A stretch of DNA of 64,000 bases, taken from Zantedeschia hybrid cultivar (lineage: Eukaryota; Streptophyta; Magnoliopsida; Alismatales; Araceae). Positions 33,334 to 44,500 of the stretch are shown piece after piece. The DNA is taken from positions 48,584,501 to 48,648,500 of the forward strand of contig JARZZO010000006.1 of NCBI GenBank assembly GCA_030544215.1, given 5' to 3'. Each line of letters starts with the position of its first letter. Positions within the stretch are counted from its first letter, which is position 1. The notes beneath the pieces were generated by a model. It was not told the origin of the DNA and ran no database searches. It saw only the letters and a program-made list of their open reading frames with translations. A program made the position numbers and the translations under genes.

Positions 33334-34378
33334 GATTCAAGACAGAATCTCACTAATGCATGCCAGTAAAACGTGTTCATACTGCTAGTTAGATGATTAG
33401 CACATGTTTTAGTGCACCCGATAGAGATGGATTCCTCATGATCGGATGGTTCTATGTGTGTTATGCGATCGCGGACTTTTCACGTGACCGGATCGCACTG
33501 TGTTGGGTTTTCAGTTACTGTGGACCTGGAGTGACATTGTAGCACTTTATCACCCTGTGCTGGTGGGGGCGTGAGCACAGCGCCGGTGGGGGCGTGGGGG
33601 GGGTGACGCCTAGTGAGAGAGGGTCACCTGGTGAACCCCGGGGTCAGCTAGTACCGGTGTCGGAGTTGTACATTCGGAGAGTCACTCATGCTGGGGGAAG
33701 GGGTAGTCACCTGAGCCAGTTGGGCCGGAGTAGCGAGCGTGCTATCCGAGGGGCTACTTCTTGGTCTCAGCGGGTCGAGGTTTTCCCCACCGTTGTTTGC
33801 ACGGTCGGCGAGTTCTATCGAGATGATGGTTGTAGATTTTCTAACGGCTGGTTTAGAATGTGCATGATTATTATAACTGCGATTGCATGTATTCTCACGT
33901 AGAGAATTAGGAATTGTACTTGCCACTACACTTGTTACTTCACCGTTAGCTGTACTTTACACTTGTGGGTGTGTGCGTGGGCAGTGGGGATCGAAGGATT
34001 CCTACTGAGTCTTGTTCTTGAGACTCACCCCTGCGGTTTTCAGGTGAGGACTCCCAGCAGACTTAGAGCGGCGTGTGCGGCCGTGTGTCGTGCTTCTTCG
34101 GCAGTTGTTCCGGGGTATGCCCCGATGTAGTTGTCATTTATTTTCTGGCCTGTATGTTTAATTATTTCCTTTCAGCTGGAGTATGTAATTATTTGCTGTA
34201 ATCGAGTCGCATTGTAATAATTTTAATTTCCTGCACTTTCAATTCAATGCGATGTGAATGTTTAGCTTAGTTTATTATTTGTTTCCCAGACTTACTAGAT
34301 CCTGGTTTGGTCCAAAATTAATGATTCGGTACCCATTTAGTAATCGGATCCCCGATTATAGGGTGGCGGGTCGTTACA

Positions 34379-35412
34379 CAGGCGCTGTCGTCGGGTAAAA
34401 GTGGGGCGGGGGTTTGCTTAGCTCGGGCCATGCGGCTAGGGTTTCCTAGCCCGCATGGTCCAACCAAATCGGGCCGAGCTCAGACCGGGTCTGAGCCCCT
34501 TAGCCAGGCACCCTTGGTCTGAGCCCCAGGCTCAGCTAGGCTGAGCCCTGGTTCAACCAGGTGGGGGGGGCTGAACCACCATCGGATTTTTTTTTGGTTT
34601 TTATTTTTAAATTGTTTTTAAAACTTTTAAAATCTCAAAATTGTTTTGAAATTGAAGTTTTATTCAATTTAATTTTCTGGAAACTTATAACAATTTTTTT
34701 TATTATTATCCTGATTAACAAATGTTGTTGATAGTTATGGTTAATTGTTGATTTAAATGTGAAATAGTTAATTAACTTTAACTTTATGATCTAATTGCTA
34801 GATTCATATGAGATAATAGTAAATGACATATGTTGATTAATCTAATTGTTAGATTAATTTGAAATTAGCATGGAATATTTTAGAAAGTTTTATTTTGGAA
34901 TTTTAAGGTACATTTGATATATGTTGACTGCTTGTTTAAATCTGATTTAAATTAGCATGCATAAATTGATTTTCAAAAATTCTAAATTCTCCAAAATATT
35001 GTTTGGTCCCTAGTTTTATGAAACGTAAAATTATTATTATTTTCGAAAATCTTATTTTAGCCATTTGATGTGCTATATCATGTGTGGATTGTTTAATTAA
35101 AACAAATGGTGGTCATGGATGTGCATTTACATGTGGAATCTGATTGTGTGGTTTGTTATTTATTAGTAAATAAAGGTCGGCGAACCTCTCCCTCTCATAT
35201 TCCATTGTAATTCTACCTCTCTCTCTATGTATTCACCATAAGGCTTCCTCTTTTAAATTAATGATGTAATTTGATCGAGGCGGCTGCGCACGGAGCGAGG
35301 ATGATCCACAACTACGACCAGATGATAAGTGAAGGACTTCATTGAATCCATGGGGTTGCAGACTCATGATATAAGTTGTTATATTGTCTGTGTGTGTGTG
35401 TTTGACTTTCTG
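34379..35412 (+). other. Copia element E: upstream part of 5' leader
   Basis: No ORF is recognised. The block from about 35200 to 35340 (TTGTAATTCTA, CATAAGGCTT, GAGGATGATCCAC) matches the H leader in the same order, which identifies it as copia leader in plus orientation. The first 200 bases are GC-rich, with repeated GCTGAGCC-like motifs and a strong hairpin at 34428-34458. The rest is AT-rich. It ends with the target copy TTCTG at 35408-35412 for element D and resumes at 51794. E's 5' LTR and primer site are missing, replaced by A. Confidence 0.65.
34428..34458. repeat. Inverted repeat in E leader
   Basis: CCATGCGGCTAGG pairs with CCTAGCCCGCATGG around a GTTT loop, with one bulged base. 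It lies in the GC-rich start of the leader, where F also has a GC-rich block. Confidence 0.6.
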
Positions 35413-36164
35413 TGTAACGACCCGCCATCCTATGACCGGAGACCCGGTCACTAAATGGATGTCGGCCCATTAACTGCGGGTTTACACCCGTATCTCACAA
35501 AACACATCTGGAGGAGTAAGTGCTAAACAAGGCTAAATATGACAATCACACGGACTACAAAGGTAAACGAGTGCGCAGGAAGGAAAATAACAATGTCCGT
35601 ATACAGTCCAACAATAATTACATGTCCAACGAATTAAATAAGTACAGGCAGAAGGAAAGTACAACAACATTGGGGCATACCCCGGAACTAAGATAGTTGC
35701 TGGTCCGCACACCAAGAATACACCACGCTTCCGCTCACCACGAGGTCCACACCTGAAACCGCAGGGAGTGAGCCACACCAGAATTGGGCTCAGTAGGGAT
35801 CATCCGATCCCCTGCCTCCCACTCACACACCCACAAGTGCAACAACAAGGATATATGGCAATTAAGTAAAGCAGTAAACATAGCACCCCAAATCTGATAT
35901 GAAACGTACGATAAGCAGTGTAGCAAGAACCATTCTAAGCAACCCGAAGAACCCAACACAGAGTCACGTCTCACAGCCAAAGTCCACGAAGCGACTAAAC
36001 CACACTGTCGACCGCAGTCAAACGTCGCCTCCCAACACTACCACCACTACTCACGCCTGTCCACCCCTACAGTGTTCCAAGGCACTGTAGGGTGAGGCAG
36101 TGAGTCAAACTAGGACTAGCTGGAACCAGTGTACCGCCACTGCCAGCTGCGTGTGCACACAAGC
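35413..36164 (-). repeat. D 3' LTR, part 1 (left of B)
   Basis: This matches 49081-49832 closely. It is interrupted after ..CACACAAGC by B; the LTR continues at 45555. Reading frames here are not conserved. Confidence 0.92.
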
Positions 36165-36251
36165 TGTAATGACCGAGACTTTCGGATCCGGTTTTCGGGT
36201 CAGACCCTGTTGTTCTAGTCCCTGCGAGGGGGCGGAAGTTCTGAGTTGAAT

Positions 36252-36542
36252 CGCGTCAGGACCTGGTGACGCGTTTTAAACGGCGTCCACCTTGACAGAC
36301 GCGTTTCAGGTGCTGCCACGTGGGTGCCGCGGGGGGATGGCCTTGGGCCGCGTGAGTACGGCCCTGTCAGGTCGTCTGAACGGCGTCTGCTAAGGACGAC
36401 GCCTTTCAGACTGCGACTCTGGATGTGTCAGAGTACGGCCCTGACAAGTTGTCTGAATGACGTCTATGTAGGACGACGCGTTTCAGAATCTTGTCAGAGC
36501 GGCCGTCTTGTCACCTGATAGGCGTCCGTAGATGTCGACGCG
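36252..36542. repeat. B 5' LTR distal palindrome cluster (5 units)
   Basis: Same unit geometry as in A. The first unit starts with CGCGTC at 36252; the last pair of arms is GGCGTC 36521-36526 and GACGCG 36537-36542. Arms vary slightly (GACGTC in the fourth) while the ten-base centre is kept. Confidence 0.88.
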
Positions 36543-37078
36543 TTTTAGCCAGTTCCTGGTTAACCCCGTGAGCCCTCCTTCTTTCCCTCATTTTCCCCTA
36601 CTCTCCTTCTCCTCTCCTTCTCCGGCGACCGGCGGCAAACTCCTCCTCTTCCCTCTTTTCCTCCCACCATTGTGACTCTCCCTCCACTCCATCCTCCACC
36701 TAACCCGTACCACTACCACCTCCACTTCCACTGCGGCGTTCTACTCTCTGGACGGCGGCTGACGTCACGGTGGAGCAAGGACGACCACGGCGGTACCGGC
36801 GGCGGCGTGGGGCGAGAAGGGTGAACGGCGTGAAGTTTGGAGGAGTCCGAGTGTCCGGTAGGGTGACGTTCCCCGTGACGTTGTGTTTAAACCTTGTTCC
36901 CCTCGATATGCATGTGGTAGATCTTCGGTTTTGGGGGGTAGAATGAGCATGTTTAGGTTCTTTACGGGGGTGTTTGCCTTTAAATTATCTTGCTCTTCGT
37001 TTCCCTCCAGTTTGGGGTTATTTTGGGTTGGAAAAGGAGCCCTCGGGTATAGGGTGTTCCTGGTTCCTGGGACTGAAA

Positions 37079-37432
37079 GACGTCGTGCATGGACGACGCC
37101 TTTTTGAAAGGCGTCAAGCCATCACGACGCCTTTTATACAGGAATTGACTGACAGACAGTCTGCCAGGTTGAGGTTTCTGTGGCTGAAACACGTCATGGG
37201 TAAGCGACGCGTTTTTGAACGGCGTCGTGCATCCATGACGCGTTTTAACCGCAGAAATCCCTGGGATAAGGCCTTGGGAATTCCGGATTTCGGTGTTGAA
37301 TGGCGTCTAAGGATGTTGACGCCTTTTTAAAAGGCGACCAAGGGGGTCGACGCCTTTTAAGGCCAGATTCTGAAGACTGATTTATTTAAACCTGTGTTTG
37401 GAGCTTGAATGGCGTCAACCTCGGTCGACGCG
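37079..37432. repeat. B 5' LTR proximal palindrome cluster (7 units)
   Basis: The first unit is GACGTC at 37079 and the last is GGCGTC 37411-37416 with GACGCG 37427-37432. All seven centres are ten bases. Pair spacing is as in A. Confidence 0.88.
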
Positions 37433-38142
37433 ATTCAAGCCAGAATCTCACTAATGCATGCCAGTAAAACGTGTTCATACTGCTAGATAGACGGTTAGCA
37501 CATGTTTTAGTGCACCCAATAGAGATGGATTCCTCACGATCGGATGATTCTATGTGTGTTATGCAATCGCGGCCTTTTCACGTGACCGGATCGCACTGTG
37601 TTGGGTTTTCAGTTACTGTGGACCTGGAGTGACATTGTAGCACTTTATCACCCTGTGCTGGTGGGGGCGTGAGCACAACGCCGGTGGGGGCGTGGGCGGG
37701 GTGACGCCTAGTGAGAGAGGGTCACCTGGTGAACCCCGGGGTCAGCTAGTACCGGTGTCGGAGTGGTACATTCGGAGAGTCACTCATGCTGGGGGAAGGG
37801 GTAGTCACCTGAGCCAGTTGGGCCGGAGTAGCGAGCGTGCTATCCGAGGGGCTACTCCTTGGTCCCGGCGGGTCAAGGTTTTTTTCCCACCGTTGTTTGT
37901 ACGGTCGGCGAGTTCCATCGGAACTACAGTTGTGGATTCTCTAGCGGCTGGTTTAGAATGTGCATGTTCATTATGCTTCGATTGCATGTGTTCTCACGTA
38001 GAGAATTAGATATTGTACCTGCCACTACACTTGTTACTTCACCGTTAGCTGTACTTTACACTTGTGGGTGTGTGCGTGGGCAGTGGGGATCGAAGGATCC
38101 CTACTGAGTCTTGTTCTTGAGACTCACCCCTGCGGTTTTCAG

Positions 38143-38630
38143 GTGAGGACTCCCAGCAGACTTAGAGCGGCGTGTGCGGCCGTGTGTTGTGCATCTTCGG
38201 CTGTTGTTCCGGGGTATGCCCCGATGTAGTTGTTATTTATTTCTGGCCTGTATGTTTAATTATTTTCTTTCAGCTGGAGTATGTAATTATTTGCCTTAAT
38301 CGAGTCGCATTGTAATAATTTTAATTTCCTGCACTTTCATTTCAATTCAATGCGATGTGAATGTTTAGCTTAGTTTATTATTTATTTCCCAGACTTACTA
38401 GATCCTGGTTTGGTCCCAAATTAATGATTCGGTACCCATTTAGTAATCGGATCTCCGATTATAGGGTGGCGGGTCGTTACAGTTGGTATCAGAGTATACG
38501 GTCTGGCAAATAAATAAATAACTAGGTTAAATGTTGTAAATTCGGCAAATAAATACATTATTCCGTACAGGCACGTCGGTAGCATAGGTTTTAGGATTCT
38601 AATTAGAACTTTTTGATTTTGTAATTGTAG
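38143..38630 (+). promoter_or_regulatory. Candidate leader intron of B
   Basis: Donor CAG|GTGAGG and acceptor TTGTAATTGTAG|GC, nine bases before the gag ATG at 38639. The length of 488 equals that in C. Confidence 0.4.
38484..38495 (+). promoter_or_regulatory. B primer binding site
   Basis: TGGTATCAGAGT, two bases after the LTR. The last base differs from the usual C, a mismatch at the far end of the tRNA-Met pairing. Confidence 0.88.
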
Positions 38631-38638
38631 GCGAGTAG

Positions 38639-41600
38639 ATGGCTCCCAGAAGGAGGATGCCAGTTATCCGAGAGCAGGGAGATGTCCCTAGTGGGTCCGA
38701 GGCCGGGAGACCGAGTGTTGAGCAGTTCATGGAGGCGATGATGGATACTATGGCTAGGTATCAGTCTCGAGATCCTAGCGAGGGTTCTAGTACTCGGGGA
38801 GGGACCACAGCTACACTGGAGAGGTTCTTGAAGCTGAGGCCACCTCACTTCACCGGTCGTCCCGACCCTGACGAGGCCATCCACTGGCTTAGAGAGATTG
38901 AGAAGACTTTTGATACTATGGACTGTGCGGCAGTAGAGAGGACCCCACTGGCTACCTTCATGCTGAAGGATAGCGCCTATGACTGGTGGACCACGCTGAA
39001 AAGCTTGTCTTATGGGGACAGGAGTCTTAGGGAAATATCTTGGGAGACCTTTGTTAAGGAGTTCAACGCACAATATTTCCCTAGACATGTCCAGCGAGCC
39101 AAGGAGAGAGAGTTTATGGATCTGACACAGGGGAGCATGACGGTGCTTGAGTACGAGGCGAAGTTTGTTTCGCTGGGGCGGTTCGTGCCTTTCATATCTC
39201 AGGACGAGGAACGTCGCGCGGAGAGGTTTGTGGATGGGCTTAGGCTCAGTTTGAGGAACTTCGTGGCGTCCCATTGTTGTACAGACTTGGCGTCAGCAGT
39301 TAGGCGAGCAGCAGCTGTAGAGGCTCAGCAGATCCAATCGGCCCGGGAGAGAGGGCAGACTGTCCAGGGACCATCTCGGGGCAGGGGTAAAGCAGCGGCA
39401 CCAGCTCCTTCAGTCGGATCGGGATCATCTTCTCTCGGCTCCCGATTCAGGAGATTCTTCAGGGGCGGTGGCAGCAGTAGCGGCAGCAACGGCAGCAGTC
39501 GGCCCAGACAGGGGCAGCAGAGTCAGACTGTGTCCAACGCACAACAGGAGCCAGCTCAGAGGCTCCCGGCAGTTTGTCAGCAGTGTGGTAGTGCCCATGG
39601 CGGGACTCAGTGTCCCACTCTTCCCAGGAGGTGTTTTACTTGCGGCCAGCAGGGCCATCTGGCGAGGCAGTGCCCGCAGGGGTATAGTCAGGGACATGGT
39701 TCAGGTGAGCAGAAGAAGCCGAGGACCCAGGGGAGAGTGTTAGCTATCACCAGGAGGGAGGCTCGCGCGTCCAACTTGGTGGAAGGTACACTTTCTGTCC
39801 TTGGGAACTCTACACACGTGTTGATTGATTCGGGTGCTTCGCATTCTTTTATTTCTGAGCAGTTTCTAGATATTCTTTCTGCATCCGTTGATGAATTATC
39901 TGATGGTCTGATGGTGGAAGTTCCTTCTGGAGACTTCATGATATCCTATAATTGTCTGAGGAGTGTTCCCTTGACCATTGAGGGTCATGTGCTACCTGCC
40001 CAGTTGGTCGTACTTGCTATTCGTGACTTTGATATTATACTGGGTATGGATTGGTTGGAAGCCTACTATGCAGAGGTGGACTGCCACAGGAAGAGGGTGC
40101 GCTTCTCTATTCCGGACACCCCGACCTTCTTCTTCCAAGGTATTAGGCTTTCTTCCCGAGGCATTCTTATTTCCGCCTTTAAGGCACAGAGGTTGCTTGC
40201 TGGTGGCTGCGAGGCTTTCCTAGCCTCTGTGGTTGTTTCTGATAGTCGTGTTAGTCCCAGTCCTTGGGAGGTGCCTATTGTTTGTGATTTCGTAGATGTT
40301 TTTCCCGAAGAGCTGCCTGGCCTTCCTCCACAGCGTGAGGTTGAGTTCACCATCGAGCTTGCACCAGGTACAGCACCCTTGTCTAAGGCCCCGTATCGGA
40401 TGGCGCCAGCCGAACTCGCTGAGTTGAAGGCGCAGTTGCAGTAATTGTTGGACAAGGGTTTTATTCGTCCCAGTACATCTCCATGGGGTGCTCCAGTTCT
40501 GTTTGTCAGGAAGAAGGATGGTTCTTTGAGATTGTGCATCGATTATAGGCAACTGAACCAGGTGACGATAAAGAATAAGTACCCGCTTCCTAGAATCGAT
40601 GACTTGATGGATCAGCTGCAGACCGCGAGGGTGTTTTCCAAGATCGATCTGAGATCTGGATACTATCAGATGAGAATCAGAGATGTGGATGTTAGTAAGA
40701 CGGCGTTCAGGACTCGGTATGGGCACTATGAGTTTCTGGTTATGCCCTTTGGCTTAACCAATGCTCCGGCAGCTTTTATGGATCTGATGAACCGAGTCTT
40801 CAGGACCTACCTGGACCAATTTGTGGTTGTGTTTGTTGATGACATTCTGATCTATTCTTCCTCTGAGGAAGAGCACGCTACTCATCTTCGGGCAGTGTTG
40901 CAGGTTCTGAGGGAGCACCAACTTTATGCCAAGTTCAGCAAATGTGAATTTTGGCTGAACGAGGTGCACTTCCTTGGGCACGTTATTTCTGGTGAAGGTA
41001 TCGCAGTAGACCCAGCGAAGATAGAGGCAGTGATGGACTGGAACAGGCCGACTTCAGTGACCGAGATCAGGAGCTTTCTGGGGCTTGCCGGATATTACAG
41101 ACGGTTTGTTCAGGGATTTTCTTCGATAGCGGCCCCCTTGTCGAGGCTGACTCGAAAGGGAGTTCGTTTCGTGTGGACTGAGGATTGTGAGCAGAGTTTT
41201 ATTGAGCTAAAAACTCGTCTCACGTCAGCCCCAGTGCTAGTACTTCCATCTGGGTCGGGTGGATTTGTGGTTTACTCGGATGCGTCCCGTCGAGGATTGG
41301 GAGCAGTCCTTATGCAGCATGGCAGGGTAGTTGCTTATGCTTCTCGACAGCTGAAGAGGCATGAAGAAAACTATCCTACTCATGATATGGAGCTTGCAGC
41401 TGTGGTGTTTGCACTGAAGATCTGGAGGCATTACTTGTATGGGGAGAAATTTCAGATTTTTACAGATCACAAGAGCCTGAAATATGTGTTCACTCAGAGA
41501 GACCTGAACCTGAGGCAGCGAAGGTGGATGGAGTTTATTAAAGATTATGACTTTGACCTTTCCTATCATCCGGGCAAGGCGAATGTGGTGGCAGACGCTT

Positions 41601-43144
41601 TGAGTCGGAAGACGGTCATGTCATACCTTATGGTTCGGGAGTGGAAATTATTTGAGCAGGTGGTGGAATCTTCCTTTAGGGTTCCACGTGAAGATGGCAG
41701 AGCTGTGCTAGTCAGTTTGACTGTGAGACCGGCTGTGTACCATGCTGTGATTGAGGCTCAGAGGGCAGATGCGGAGTTACCCCAGATTCTCCAGAGATCT
41801 GAGGTTGAGTTATGGGATGATGGTACCGTCAGATTCAGAGGCAGACTCTATGTTCCGACTGAGGAAGATGTGCGCAGATGTGTTCTTGATGAGGCGCACC
41901 GATCGAGGTATGCAGTGCATCCCGGGACGACAAAGATGTATCACTGTTTGAGGAGGCACTTCTGGTGGCCCGGTATGAAGAGAGATGTGGCTGAGTACGT
42001 GGCTAGATGCATGACATGTCAGCAGGTTAAAGCCGAGCATCAGAGACCTGGAGGGTTGTTGCAACCTTTGCCGATTCCTGAGTGGAAATGGGAGCATGTG
42101 ACGATGGACTTTGTGATGGGATTGCCCGCATCCCCTAGCAGAAGAGACGCCATCTGGGTCATCGTTGATCGGCTGACCAAGTCGGCACACTTCCTAGCCA
42201 TTAGGAAGGACTGGTCGGTCGGCAAACTGGCAAAGTTGTTTGTAGACCGGATCATCTCTCTGCACGGGGTGCCTTTGTCTATTGTATCGGATCGAGATCC
42301 AAGGTTTACTTCCAGATTCTGGAAGAGCTTTCAGCAGGCATTGGGCACTCAGTTGGCTTTCAGCTCCGCCTACCATCCTGAGACTGACGGGCAGTCGGAG
42401 AGGACTATTCGGACCTTGGAGGATATGCTCAGGGCGTGTTGCCTAGACTGGGGAGGTTCGTGGGAACAGCATTTGTCCACTGTGGAATTTGCCTACAACA
42501 ACAGCTACCATTCTAGTATCGGCATGGCGCCTTATGAGGCCTTATATGGGCGGCCGTGTCGATCACCGGTGTGTTGGTCGGAGATCGGTGTGAGGCAGAT
42601 TGCAGGACCTGAGTTGGTGCAGCAGTGTGCTGAGGTCGCCAGGACAGTCCAACAGAGGTTGACCGCAGCTCAGAGTAGACAGAAGAGTTATGCCGACATC
42701 CGACGGAGACCACTTGAGTTTGAGGTTGGGGACCATGTGTTTCTCCGAGTCTCACCCTCCAAGGGTGTGATGAGATTCGGGAAACGAGGCAAGCTGAGTC
42801 CGCGTTTTATTGGACCCTTTCCCATTCTTGCTCGAATCGGGGAGACCGCGTATCAGTTGGCCTTGCCGCCCAATCTGGCAGGAGTGCACGATGTGTTCTA
42901 TGTGTCCTTGTTGAGGAAATATGTTCAGGATCCGTCCCATGTGTTGGACTTTTCAGAGTTGGAGGTCGCTGAGGACCTGTCATTTCCAGAGCACCCGGTT
43001 CGTATTGAGGATCGCAGAGAGCAGGTTTTGCGGAACAAGGTTGTACCACTGATCAAAGTAATTTGGCAGTACCGCTCCGGAGGTGAGGCAACCTGGGAGC
43101 AAGAGGACGAGATGCGGGAGCAGTTCCCTTACCTCTTCGCGTGA
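38639..43144 (+). pseudogene. B gag-pol polyprotein, complete except for one premature stop
   Basis: One frame of 1501 codons runs from ATG at 38639 to TGA at 43142-43144, broken only by TAA at 40442-40444 where A has GAA. Before the stop: Gag, CCHC knuckle CFTCGQQGHLARQC (residues about 332-345), and protease DSGASHSF with Asp near residue 397. After it: RT (LCIDYRQLN, FVDD at 40832-40843), RNase H (SDASRRGLGAVLM, Asp codon 41279), integrase HHCC, DDE with Glu codon 42398-42400, and a chromodomain-like tail ending at 43141. The stop falls just ahead of the RT core, so Gag-protease could still be made but RT and integrase could not. All catalytic residues that I can check are intact. Confidence 0.95.
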
Positions 43145-43220
43145 GTTTCATTGTAAACTTGTATCCTTGTTTTGACCTTGTTAAATTCTAGTAGTCAATT
43201 TCGAGGACGAAATTTCTTTA

Positions 43221-43232
43221 ACGGGGGGAGAT
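43221..43232 (+). promoter_or_regulatory. B polypurine tract
   Basis: ACGGGGGGAGAT lies directly before the 3' LTR. The ATTTCGAGGACGAAAT palindrome is just upstream. Confidence 0.85.
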
Positions 43233-43319
43233 TGTAATGACCGAGACTTTCGGATTCGGTTTTCGGGTCAGACCCTGTTGTTCTAGTCCCTGCGAGGGGG
43301 CGGAAGTTCTGAGTTGAAT

Positions 43320-43610
43320 CGCGTCAGGACCTGGTGACGCGTTTTAAACGGCGTCCACCTTGACAGACGCGTTTCAGGTGCTGCCACGTGGGTGCCGCGG
43401 GGGGATGGCCTTGGGCCGCGTGAGTACGGCCCTGTCAGGTCGTCTGAACGGCGTCTGCTAAGGACGACGCCTTTCAGACTGCGACTCTGGATGTGTCAGA
43501 GTACGGCCCTGACAAGTTGTCTGAATGACGTCTATGTAGGACGACGCGTTTCAGAATCTTGTCAGAGCGGCCGTCTTGTCACCTGATAGGCGTCCGTAGA
43601 TGTCGACGCG
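43320..43610. repeat. B 3' LTR distal palindrome cluster (5 units)
   Basis: Unit-for-unit copy of 36252-36542. Confidence 0.88.
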
Positions 43611-44146
43611 TTTTAGCCTGTTCCTGGTTAACCCCGTGAGCCCTCCTTCTTTCCCTCATTTTCCCCTACTCTCCTTCTCCTCTCCTTCTCCGGCGACCGG
43701 CGGCGAACTCCTCCTCTTCCCTCTTTTCCTCCCACCATTGTGACTCTCCCTCCACTCCATCCTCCACCTAACCCGTACCAGTACCACCTCCACTTCCACT
43801 GCGGCGTTCTACTCTCCGGACGGCGGCCGACGTCACGGTGGAGCAAGGACGACCACGGCGGTACCGGCGGCGGCGTGGGGCGAGAAGGGTGAACGGCGTG
43901 AAGTTTGGAGGAGTCCGAGTGTCCGGTAGGGTGACGTTCCCCGTGACGTTGTGTTTAAACCTTGTTCCCCTCGATATGCATGTGGTAGATCTTCGGTTTT
44001 GGGGGGTAGAATGAGCATGTTTAGGTTCTTTACGGGGGTGTTTGCCTTTAAATTATCTTGCTCTTCGTTTCCCTCCAGTTTGGGGTTATTTTGGGTTGGA
44101 AAAGGAGCCCTCGGGTATAGGGTGTTCCTGGTTCCTGGGACTGAAA

Positions 44147-44500
44147 GACGTCGTGCATGGACGACGCCTTTTTGAAAGGCGTCAAGCCATCACGACGCCT
44201 TTTATACAGGAATTGACTGACAGACAGTCTGCCAGGTTGAGGTTTCTGTGGCTGAAACACGTCATGGGTAAGCGACGCGTTTTTGAACGGCGTCGTGCAT
44301 CCATGACGCGTTTTAACCGCAGAAATCCCTGGGATAAGGCCTTGGGAATTCCGGATTTCGGTGTTGAATGGCGTCTAAGGATGTTGACGCCTTTTTAAAA
44401 GGCGACCAAGGGGGTCGACACCTTTTAAGGCCAGATTCTGAAGACTGATTTATTTAAACCTGTGTTTGGAGCTTGAATGGCGTCAACCTTGGTCGACGCG
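44147..44500. repeat. B 3' LTR proximal palindrome cluster (7 units)
   Basis: Unit-for-unit copy of 37079-37432. One right arm has decayed from GACGCC to GACACC near 44417. Confidence 0.88.

Larger units (their letters stand above)
25035..34378 (+). mobile_element. Ty3/gypsy retrotransposon A, Tekay/Del-like chromovirus
   Basis: Complete structure: LTR 25035-27355, primer site 27358-27369, gag-pol 27513-32018, purine tract 32093-32106, LTR 32107-34378. The flanks do not form a target duplication: GACAT on the left (25030-25034) and CAGGC on the right (34379-34383). They also come from two different copia elements in opposite orientation (I and E). The lineage is inferred from the ELPGLPP..LCIDYRQLN type RT and a chromodomain-like C-terminus. 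Three premature stops inactivate it. Confidence 0.92.
32107..34378 (+). repeat. A 3' LTR with 49 bp deletion
   Basis: This 2272 bp partner of 25035-27355 is almost identical. The main difference is loss of about 49 bp after GCCAGAATCT (near 33320), which removes the TATA-like box and the left arm of the last palindrome. A short CT repeat at the breakpoints suggests slippage or microhomology. Confidence 0.93.
36165..38481 (+). repeat. B 5' LTR
   Basis: Runs TGTAATGACCGAG.. to ..GGGTCGTTACA. It is clearly related to the A LTR throughout but diverged. It carries the hairpin GGGGTATGCCCC at 38211-38222. Confidence 0.95.
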
